From Loripinus fragilis (lineage: Eukaryota; Mollusca; Bivalvia; Lucinida; Lucinidae): 64,000 nucleotides of DNA. Location: assembly GCA_964019695.1 (NCBI GenBank), contig OZ026531.1, positions 9,371,701 through 9,435,700 of the forward strand. Reading direction: 5' to 3'. The notes beneath the pieces were generated by a model. It ran no database searches. It saw only the letters and a program-made list of their open reading frames with translations, and was not told the origin of the DNA. A program made the translations under genes and the position numbers. Position 1 is the first letter of the stretch. Each line of letters starts with the position of its first letter. Shown piece after piece: positions 24,201-36,500 of this stretch.

Positions 24201-27200
24201 TTAACATTAAACGTATAATAATATTTTTCGTACCTTCATCATAACAATCTGAAGAATTCCGCCTTTAATTGCAACCAGTTATAAATTATTTGTTTCAGTT
24301 TTCTCTATTCACATAAATTTAGTCAGTGTAACAGCGCTGGGTAAGACAGTTATCCTTACTGGAGGCGAGGACGACGACGCTGGGTAGGTTCTACCTTCTT
24401 AACCCTTTGTAAACTAATGGTTTCTTCATTTTGGCTTGATACAATAAACTTGGGATAGTCCATTGTACATAACTAGGGGAGTCATGTTATATTTTTTTAT
24501 ACCACCTTTACCAACATTAGCATAAAATATCTCGTGATGTGGTAGGTCTACAATGATGTAGGTGATATAAAGTAGTTATACCATGTTTGCCCACCTGTAC
24601 GTAAGATAATCCACTCGCTAAAGCTCGTGGATTATCTCCACGTACAGGCGGACAACTCATGGTACAACTATTACGTAGACCCTGGTGAAATGCCGCATAA
24701 TCCGGCATTTTATCTCGGTCTTTACTGTTTGTAAAAGTAACCTCATAGGAGTAAAATAGGGGGAATACTGGCATTGCACACTTAAAATGGGCCTCGTCGC
24801 GACAAAACCTGTCTTCTGGGTTTCCGACAAAGTGAGATTCAAACCAGCCTGCTCAGCTACAAAGACTAGCTAGAAAGTTGAAATTTCGCTTGTAGCTAGC
24901 TTAGATATGGTAATTTCCAAAACGCGAATAACAAAGGCGCTGATTAGACTGTGCGGATGTGCAGGCTGGTCTGCGCCTGTGTTGTTCGCAAACCCCCGAA
25001 GACAGGTTTTCTCGCGTCGAGGCCAAAATAGCCAGTTCAATTTTTTTCACAAAAACGTGAGTATGACCAGGAATGCACCAACCACACACAAACTATCCAC
25101 AACACAGAACAATAATAACCACACAACTGCAAGAACAGAATAAAAGTAAAGCTAGATTATTACAAAGTCACAGAAGACACTAAGCAGAACCCCAGAAAGA
25201 GTGTGTAACTGATTTTTTGTCTTATTTCACAACCAATCCATATGTTGTGGGTACTCAAAGGAACCATCTCAATGAGCACCCAAAACACATGTTTAAACTA
25301 ATTGATAAGAAAATAAACACACTTTTACGCTGACATTTTTTTACTTAACTGGCCCTATGACTAAATACAGCAATACAAGACTAAACCCTCAGGAAAACCT
25401 TAGAATGGACAGCAGCTGAAGCCACCAGGTTCTTCAATATTTTTAAAGGCCGAAGCTTTGCCCTAGACTCTGCACTCTAGATATAAGTGGTATTTACTAA
25501 AAAGATAACTTCACTCTATATAGAAGTGCTGTGTGTTAACAAGATTTGTTAGTTTAATCTGAATATAATTGGTGTTCATTAACATTATTTGATCGTAAAT
25601 TTACTTCAACTATTAATGGTGTGTATCAACAGAATCAGTAATCAGTTAAATCGAAATATAATTGGTGTTCATTAACATTATTTGGTCGTGAATTTACTTA
25701 AACTATTAATAGTGTGTATCAACAGGATCAGTTGTCAGTTTACTCTAGATATAAGTGGTATTAATTCACAAGACCAGTCGTTAATGACATTATGTACTCC
25801 AGAAATTGTTAGTGTTTATCTACAAAAGTGGTCATCAGTTTATAACGAAACTTGACACCAGATATAAAAGCGTGATGTAAACATGAATATTACTAGTTCG
25901 GAACATCCCATTTTAAGGGTGAGCTGGAAAAATGTGTCATATTTGCATTATTGTTATATATTTTACGTCTAAATGAGCATTTATTTAGTGAATGAAGTGT
26001 GGCGGTATGGGTAAGGGCGATACCAATTTGTTTTTACACAGAGGGTTGAGACATCTAATCCCACAACTGTATTTTGTTTTCTTTGCTTTCTTTTTGGTTA
26101 CTGTTAATTTGCTTATTTGTATTTTCTTGGATTCACAAGTGTCTTTTGTTGCATATCACTATAAATTTAATGAACATTGAATGTCTGAGACTAAATAAGG
26201 GGTCTATGGTGTTCACACTTATGAATGTATGTTTTGCCATTGGCACATTAGTAATTGATCACTTGGATTGGATATTCGCCTACATCCCAAAACGCAGCCT
26301 GAATGCATTATCATAAAAAGAGCTTCATTGGATTGGTTTGTTCATTATGCCTAATTACTCCCTATTTTGCAATGCGCCAAAATATTCAATTTAACAAGGA
26401 AAAGATGGAATAACTCACATAGGAATGTAAGAAGGAGTGGTAAATTAAAACAAAAGAAAGGTCAGCATACCACAAACATGTGAAAGACGTCGACCAAGAA
26501 TTCTGGAGGAGAGACATATCTGCAGAGGAAGAGATTTGCCAAGTCATTATCTAAGTGGACTCATATAGACGTTGAGTGATTCATGGTAAGTCGCGTACAG
26601 CTTTTGAAAGACAATCATTGTTCTTGTGATCTTGGTTTCTAGTTGTTTTAGCAATATGAAAATGTGAAAATATGTTGGCAAAATGCATTTGTTTCATCTC
26701 ACAGTCATTAAAAATTGTGAAATAATGAATGTTACATAAAATATTTAAAATGTAAAATGAAATATCAAATATATATACAAATCAAAAAATAAAAAAAAAC
26801 TCTACGTCATTGTAAAAACTTAAAAAAAACTTTAAGCGCTTTCAGAAGGTGCTCTTACCAACCGTCTTATAGAAAATGACAAGTCTTATTCTGAGTCGCT
26901 GCGACTTTAAGGACTCGACCATGGAATCCTCTTATTAATCTTATGGTGTTACACACATTACTTACTGCCAGTTTCATACATCGACATATGTTTTCCAAAC
27001 AAACAATTAATTTCATTTGCATTTCCGAGTTATTCGTGCAGAAACATTTGTGGATTATTTTATATTTCTATCAAATACATCATTTTCTGCTGTTTTGGAA
27101 AACGCTCAGTTTGAAATAACGAAATTGACACTTGTTTTAAATGCTGACATCCCTTTATATCGACTATTCTGAGTAACGTAATATCCATGTTTACATCACC

Positions 27201-30200
27201 TATTTATACTCTAGATGTAAATAAACTTTATTGTAGATAAACATATTTGGGACTTTTCGAAGGCCTCTTTTCTATCCGAACTTGCGGTATTGATTATGTT
27301 TTAGGTACTCTGTGTTGTGATTTCTATTTCAGTCCAGACAGATGTGTAATTCATAAATCATGAATACCCACCCCTTCCCTTATTCCTACCTGTAATATGT
27401 GTATGCATGTGTGTATATGCACGTGTGCATGTATATAGAAGTGCGTGTATGTAGGTGTGTATATGTATGTGTGTATGTATTTGCGAGTGTGTGTGTGTGC
27501 ATATAAGTGCATTCATGTATTGTATATACTGTTTTTTCTTTCATGTGGGCCTTTTAAACACCCCATCTTTTCGGTGTATGTCTGGATGACATATGCTTCA
27601 TGTTCATTCTTTTGAATAACAAATCACATGTAATTTTGTGACATGTATTATTGATAAATTTTGCATATCGTCATTTGGAAAATAAATGACAATTTCACTC
27701 AATCTTTGTTGTTGTCATTTGGCACCTCAAACAAGCTTGATCTTCTTGTTTATCTGCTGGAGAATAATTTACAAATGATGTAAATAACCAAGACCAGTCA
27801 TCAACTTACTTAATACATATATGTGATCTTTAAGAGATCCCGTCTCAATATGCACAATCTATGAGTGGTATTTTAGCAAATTCAGTCGTCAGTTCACATC
27901 GATAGTGTTAATTATAAGTGGTATTTGTTAGTAAAAGTTTTTGCTACCTATTATAAATGGTGTTTATTAATCAACAAGATTACTTTTAATGGTATTTATC
28001 TAAAAAATATCACTCGGCAGTTTACATACATGTAAGCAGTGGTCATCAGTTCTCTATCGATTTTGGTTCTCTATCGATTTTGGTGGTGTTTATATGTACT
28101 AGACAAATATTCAGTTCAGTAATACAAATATTTATTACAAGCTCAGTGGACAATTCCCTCTTTTTGGTGAAAGTAAATAATGATGTTTTAATCAGTGTTT
28201 GGTTCAGTTTACTCTACACTCGTGGTGTTTAGAGACTGTCACGATTAAACAAAGCTTTTGAGAGTAAAATTGTCAATATTTTCTTACTCATCAGATTTAA
28301 ACATATGTTTTTGAGACGGTTCTTTTAAGAACCACCAACACATGTTTTGGTTGAGAAATAAGAAAATATCTTGTTATTACGCACTCTTAACTAATGGCCC
28401 AATCTTGAGTGATTTTCTAATTAATATTCCTGTTTTAGATGCAAAGAGTCTGAACTATGGGGCGTAGTGGAGAAAGTTTCAAGCCACTATCTCGTGGTAA
28501 AGTATACTTTAAAATGATGTCTTCCAAAGAGAAATATGTATCTATTATAAATGTTGGAATTGAGTGTTTTTCACTTATACTGTGATGTGAGTGTTGATTT
28601 ATCAGTAAACTGTTAAGACCATGATAAGGCTGGAAAAAAAATGCGCTTGAAATATATCAAAACTGTTTGACACTCTGATACTCTGACACCCTGATAGTAT
28701 TTTAAACCATAGTTTTAATACAAACCATCCAACATCAATAAAGCATTCAAACTTACAGAGCAAGCTAAGAGTTAGAGTGATAAATTATGTAAAGAGATTT
28801 TTCACGCTATTATGGGCAAATTGTGTTTTATTCAAGTAATATGGACAGTAAATAATTTGTAATGTTAGCGAGTAAGCGTATAAAAATGACGCATTTTCAG
28901 TTAGTAACAAAAATCTTTTGATCTGGTTTAGCTGATTTCTTTATTTTAGGTTATTTTCCCTTTATTTTAGGTTAATTTTGCCGCATTTGACCTGTTTCCA
29001 GACGCAGCAATCGCCGTCACGCATACGTTCACAGTCATTGTATCAGTTTGTGAGAATCCATACTTTGATGAAGAACATTGTGGTTTAACGGTAATACTTT
29101 TACATTTACCCTGACCCGGGTCATGAAACACTTTTACGTATTTAACTCTCTTGCGCATGAAATTTGAAATGTTCTTAAAATTGCAAATACAGAAATAAAA
29201 TGCTTTTCAGATAAGTAGACAATGCCCATTTCTTAGAATCTTAAAGTTGTTGGCAATATAAAATTTATTACAGGAATTTCAGAATTCATGTAATTTGTAC
29301 ATGATAAAATGAAACCCTAGAGCTTCATTTTTCCTTTAATGCACGATACACTCCATTTGATATTTATCAGAAATAAAACACAAGAGCCTGTTAACCCAGA
29401 TCAGTATAAATTCAACCACGGGTTGGTGATGTTAAACTATTTAAGACCAATGGATTTTTTATATTCAGTCAAGATTTGTATAAATACAACTTTTTCTTCA
29501 GCAGCAAGACGATTCTAGAATCCGAAAGGGCTCCAATTAAGATATGCACCACAACTCAACTCAGCTCAAATGCATTTGCAAATCACATAACATCTAAGAA
29601 ATAAATTCTATTTTTGGTCTGTTCATGGAATCATGAACACTTCAAGTCTCTTGCAAAGTAAGTGAATCCCTTCTTGGCGTTAACTTTGGGAGAGGCCCGA
29701 AGTATTCATTATTCTATGAATAGACTAAAAATTTAATTTATTACTTACACTTACATTTATATTATCAGTCAAGTATCAATTTTCAATTTTCACTTGGCTG
29801 GTATTCCGTATATTTCGAAAAAAATCAGACAGAACGGAGGTATAGGAAAACGCCAAATGTCTGCGCTTAACGTCATGGCGATACGTGTTCAACGTCACGC
29901 AAACGTCAGTAAACAAACAACGTAATTGGATGACGTTGACGTTGGTCCACTAAATGGCGCGTATGTGGGTGTGGCTTAAATCGATTTGTCCATGAAGGTA
30001 TGAAGGACATCTCAAATATTAAGGTTTATTTAAAGACTCGCAGTGGAAATGTTAATATCTGACAATGAATACATGAAAACGCTCCCATAAAGGCAGAACA
30101 CTACAATAAAAAATAACAATTGTTGCCATTTTAATATTTATTAGCAGGATAAATACATCATGTGAAGTTTAAATGCAAGAAATGCACATCTTTTTCAGCG

Positions 30201-33200
30201 CTTTAGTCTTTATGAGCAGTTGAAATTTTTATGGACAATTAAGTTGAGAATGAATAAAGTTTTATAACCTCGGGACCAGTTTATGCTTAGGCTTAGCCTG
30301 ATCAACACTTAAAGTTTGTTATTCGCTATCTGGAAAGGTTGATATCTAACCTAGCTACAAGTTTCAGTAATCTAGCTATTCTCTGTATCTGAGCAGACTA
30401 GTTAAGACAGGGTTTCCCGTGGCGAGGCTAATATTGGTCTTGATGTGAGAAAGCCTGTCTTCAGGGTTTCCGACAAAGTGAGATTCAAACCAGCCTGCTC
30501 AGCTTTTGAGACTAGCTAGAAAGTCAAAATTTTCGCTCGTATTAAGTTTAGAAATGATACTTTCGAACAAACGTATAACACAAGCGCTGATTACATTGCA
30601 TGGATGCGTAGGCTGATCTGTGCCTTTATTGTTCGCAAACCCCTGAAGACAGGTTTTCTCACGCCGAGGCCCATGTTATGGTGTGCTTGTTAGCAGTGAA
30701 CACCTTAGACAAGGTGCATACATTGTAGTAGTCTGAGCATTTGTTAGCTGGATGCTTTTAAACCTTTGGGGTATTTGGAAACCCCTTGGCGGGTACTATA
30801 GTAAAAAGTGAAGACATAGATGAAATGGCGCATAAGGGGGCATTTAAACAGGGTCCATAATGATTGCTAAGAAGAAGGGGTTTAGTACTGAAAACTCATG
30901 AGTTGATTAATACAGTCATGCACCTACAAAATTAGCATAGTTCATGAAACCAAATTTGGTGATACAGCTGATAAGGTGACAGGTATTTTAATACTGATTG
31001 GCAGTTTGTGATGTTTAAAAGAGACAAAGCCAATGGACATTATACTTGTTTAGTATATATTTCAAAATAGGTTTCCTTAACTTTAGTAACATATGTTGTT
31101 GTTACACATTGGAATTGCCTCATTTAGGCAATTCCATAGTGCACCTACAACATATGTCAGTTCAAGAAATAAGTGTTTCTCACCATTAACTTTTTTTCAC
31201 AAACTTCTCAACTACCTTTTAATGGTTCAGTGTAATGAGCATGTGGAAATGAACAGGCGTTTTGATAGTTTGGCGTGCACCTGGATGACAATAATATTAA
31301 CCAATTTTATATTATTGACAGCTTATCTTTAGATCTTGCATTGGAATGAAATGCTGACATGGTGGTTGCCTGGTTGTATGTACAGTAGAATTTCGTTAAT
31401 TCAAAGTCTTAAGGACTACAGGTTTTATTTCGAATTATCAGTAGTTCGAATTATAGGTAGACATAAAAGTATATAACCCCTAAAATTAAAATTATCATTT
31501 TAGCATCAAACATTTGTTTTTATAGACAGTTATTAACCCATTTATGCTTATGGTATTTCCCACCCTTATCATTTGGACAAATCCTTTTCGGTTTTAAGGG
31601 ATATTGGAAAGTATTTTTCATTTTTATTCAAATTTTAATAGAACATTCTGTAAGCAAATAGTGGAGACCCTTATCAGACGCCTTTAGCGGCGTCTGGTCT
31701 GGGTCTGCACGGTTTGCCTATGTCCCACAAAAAGGACGCTGGTAAAAACTATGCCCTTTTCTCTATACAGGCTTTCAAGTGGCCATCAACAGAAAAGTAT
31801 GGAAAAAGTAGGTATTAAAATGTGGAAGAAGTAGTGAAAAAGTAGGGATTATCGGTGTAAAAAAAGTAGGGATAGTAGGGCTTTTCCAAATATATAATTC
31901 ATTAAAAAGAGTTGTTTGAAATAAGAAATTTCAGATTAAATGAGCAGGATAATACCTGTGACAATAGTACTAGCCAAACAGAGAGACTTTTAGGTTAGAC
32001 ATTAAATCTAAGGTGTTAAGCGGCCCGTCCCCTCAATGAGCATAGACTTAATTTATAAAATCCGAGCGAGCGAGGAAAAATTTCTGGATTTTTACGCGTA
32101 AATGACATTTTAGAGTGAAAAGGTAGGGATAGTAGGGCATTTTCATGAAAAAGTAGGTAAAAGTAGGAGCAGATCAAAAAAGTAGGGAAAAGTAGGGCAC
32201 ACTTGAAAGCCTGTCTATATCCATTGTGTCTCAAATTCAATTCCAAGTAGCGAGTAGTTCTAACAATCATAGTTCAACATTTTCAAGGTTTTGCTATATG
32301 TTTTCTTCCTTTTTTTGCTATTCCAGGGATGTGTTCCTAGGGAGATGAGTGTTTCTAATAGGAGGAAGAAAAGGGCTGTGACAGGGGCCAATGTTGACCA
32401 ATACCAGTCTAGTACACAATTAATCATTAGGCCTCAGTCTGCAGGAAACGGTAATAAAGCGAAGTTGGCATGCCAAAATTTCGAATATTGCCCTTATGTT
32501 TTTAACTTACCTGTCATATAGTGACAAGGTGAGCTTTTCTGATCGGTCTTTGTCAGTCGTCCGTCTGTACATCCGCCCATCCGTCCGTCTATTAACAATT
32601 GTCTTAAGTGGCATTTCCTCACAAAAAACTGGTTGGATTTTGACAAAACTTGGCAGGAATGATCCTTATATGGCTCATTAATAATTGTTCAAATGGTTCA
32701 GGTCCGTTGCATATCTAGGTCATACAAGCTGACAATAGATCTTCAAGATGAAAACTTTAAAAACCTTTATTCTGAACCCACAAGGCCTAGAGTCTTGATA
32801 TTTGGTATGAAGCATCATCTAGAAGACCTCTACCAAGTTTGTTCAAATTATGCTCCTGAACCAAAAAATGGCCCCTACCCCAGGGGTCACATGCTTATTA
32901 TAGGTTTATATAGGAAAAACATGAAAAAAATCCTCTTGTCTGAAGCCACAAGGCTAAGCCTTGATATTTGGTATGTAGCATCACCTAGTGGACCTCTATC
33001 AGAGCATCAGACATAAGGTTTTATGCCCTGGGGGCTAAAAATTGCGCCGCCCCAGGGGTCACAAGTTTTACAATGGCTTATATAGGGAATTATTGAAAAA
33101 TATTCTCGTCTGAAACCACAAGGCCTATAGCCTTGATGATTGGTATGAAGCATCATCTAGTAAACCTCTTCCAAATTTGTTAAAATTATGCTCCTGGGGC

Positions 33201-33545
33201 CAAAATAGGCCTGCCCTGGGGTCACATGTTTTACATATACTTATATAGGGAAAACATGAAAAAAGCTTCTTCTCTGAAACCACAAGAAATAGTGCCCTAA
33301 TATTTGGCATGAAACATCATCTGGTTGGATTTGACCTAATTTGTTAAAATTATGCTCATGGGGCCGATTTTTGGCCCCACCCCAGGGTCACATGTTTAGC
33401 TTAGGCTTACATAGGGAAACATGAAAACATCTTCTTGTCTGAAACCACAAGGACAAGAGCCTATATATTTGGTATGTAGCATCATCTTGTTGATCCTACC
33501 AAGTTTGTTCAAATTATGCCCCTTGGGCTACAAAAATAAGTCTGT

Positions 33546-33582
<37 letters not shown>

Positions 33583-36500
33583 TGTTTTACAATTGCTTTT
33601 ATAGGCAAAACATAAAAACATCTTTTTGTCTGAAACCACAGGGTCTAGAGGCTTGATATTTGGTATGTACCATCACCAAGTAGACATCTACCAAGTTTGT
33701 TCATACTATACCCCTGCGGCTACCAATGGGCCCGCCCCCAGGGTCACATGTTTTACATAGGCTTATATAAGGGAAAACATGATAAAATCTTCTTGTCTGA
33801 AACCACAAAAACTACAGCCTTGATATTTGGTATGTAGCATCAACTAGTGAACCTCTACCAAGTTTGTTTAAATTATGCCCCTGTGGCCAAAAAAGGCTCC
33901 GCCCCAAGGTCACAAGTTTTATAAAGGCTTATACAGGGAAAACATGAAAATATCTCCCTCTGAAACCACAAGGCCTAGAGCCTTGATATTTGATATTTAG
34001 CATCACCTAGTAGACCTTTACCAAGTTTGTTCAAATTTTACCCCTGGGGCTAAAAATGGCCCCGCCCTGGGTCACGTGTTTTACATAGGCTTATATTGGA
34101 AAAACATAAAAACATCTTTTTGTCTGAAACCATAAGGCCTAGAGCCTTGATATTTGGTATGTAACAACACCTATTAAACCACTATCATGTTTGTTCAAAT
34201 ATGGCCCTGCCTTGCAGTCATATGTTTTAATAGGCTTATATAGGGAGAAACATGAAGATATCTACCTTTTTGAAACCACAAGGCCTAGAGCCTTGATATT
34301 TGGAATGAAGCATCACCTAGTAAACTTCTACAAACTTTGTTCAAACTATATTCCTGGGGCAAAAAATGGCCCCTTAGGGTCACATGATTTACATAGGCTT
34401 CATAGGAAAAACGTTCAAAAATCTTCTTGTCTGAAACCATAAGGCCTAGAGGCTTGATATTTGGTGTGTGCATTACCCATTGAACTTCTACCCAGTTTGT
34501 TTAAATTATGCCCTTTGGGCTAAAAATGGCCCCGCCTTAGGGTCACATGTTTTACATAGGCTTATATAGGGAAAGCATGAAAATGTCTTCTTGTCTTAAA
34601 CCACAAACACTAAAGCCTTGGTATTTGGTATAACGCATCACATAGTAGACCAATACCAAGTTTGTTAAAAGTTATTCTCCTGGGGCCAAAAATGGACCCA
34701 CCCGAGGGTCACATAGGTTAATATAAAATAAACTTTTTCAGAATAAGGCCATGTTCCATATCAAATTAAAGGGAAATATGCTACCAAACGTTTTGCCCTA
34801 ACACACAACCTAGACCCCTAGGGGATCAGAAGGCCATTCTTTAGCTCACCTGAGCCTTTGGCTCATGGTGAGCTATTGTGATGTTGGATGTCCAGAGTCA
34901 GTTGTCCGTTGTTGTCATCAGTTATCGTCGTCCGTCGTCAACAATTGCTTCCAAGGACATCTCCTCCTTACCTACTGGCTAGATTTGGACCAAACTTGGC
35001 AGGAATGATCCTATATGGCCCTCTTGAATAATTGTTTAAATGGTTTCCGTCAGTTGCATATCTAGGTCACACAGGCTATAAATAGATTTTCCAGATAAAA
35101 ACTTTAAAAATATTCTTGTCTGACACCACAAGGCCTAAAGAATTGATATTTGGTATGAAGCATCAACTAGTGGACCTCTACCAAGATTGTTCAAATAATG
35201 CCCCTGGGCCATAAAAGGCTCCGTCCCTCAGTCACATGTTTTACAAAGGCTCTTATAGGGAAAACATGAAAATATCTTCTTCTCTGAAACCACAAGGCCT
35301 AGAGCCTTGATATTTGATATGTAGCATTACCTAATAAACTTCTACCATGGTTTTTTTCAAATCATACCCCTGGGGCCAAAAATGGACCCGCCCCGGGGTT
35401 GCGTGTTTTACATAGGCTTATATTGGAAAAGCATGAAGAAATCTTCTTGTCTGAAACCATAAGGTCTAGAGCTTTGATATTTGGTATGTAGCATCACCTA
35501 TTGAACTTCTACCAAGTTTGTTCAAATTCTGCCCTTTGGGCTAAAAATGGCCCCGCCTTAGGGTCACATGTTTTACATAGGCTTATATAGGGAGAAACAT
35601 GAAAATATCTTCTTGTCAGAAAACACAAGACATACAGCCTTGATATTTGGTATGAAGCATCACCTAGTAAACCTCCTCCAAGATTGTTCAAATTATATTC
35701 CTGGGCCCAAAAATGGCCCGCCCAAAATAGGCTTATATAGGGAAAAACATGGAAAATTATTCTTGTCTGAAACCATAAGGCCTAGAGCCTTGATATTTGG
35801 TATGTAGCATAACCTAGTAGACCTCTACTATGTTTGTTCAAATTATGCCCCTGGGGCTAAAAATGGCTCCACCCCAGGTGTCACCAGGGACATTGTCACC
35901 TTTCAACAGATACCTATATGTAAGCTTTAAACAAAACTCAGGTGAGTGATTTAGGGCCACATGGCCCTCTTGTTTCTGTAAGTAGTCATGTTGCATGTTG
36001 CATGTCGAATTAAACGGGAATGAAGCAGAGAACACATTGTCAGCAAATACTCAGCCCTTTTATACACTCAGGGCCCCAAGATTGGGTCAAAAGGTCAAAA
36101 CATTTTCTTCAGAAGTAGGTCATGTTGCATATCAATAAAAGGGAAAGACTTGTAGAACATTATGCAAATTTGACCGTATGCACACCCCTGACATTTTAGG
36201 CTGGGTAAAAAGGCCAGACATTGAAATTGTGCAGATAAGCATATTTTGATTCAACTCAGTGACTTGGTAGTCTTAGATTATGGTCTGAGTGAAACCCAAG
36301 ATGAACTAAGGTGTTTGAGAAATGAGATTTATATGTTATTGTAAACATCCTCTCCTTCTGACAATAACTCAGGTTAGCGAGTCAGGGCCCATGGGCCCTC
36401 TTGTTTTTAAATTGGCGTGGATCGGCAGTAAAATGTACATACTAAGCAACAAAATATGATTCAAAGCATCAAAATAAGTTAAAATGCAATAAAAATGTTT

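Noticed and set aside
26074..26316. Small membrane protein frames at 25992-26316
   Set aside because: Two overlapping plus-strand frames are hydrophobic only because of T-rich DNA, and they lie in a probable mobile insertion.
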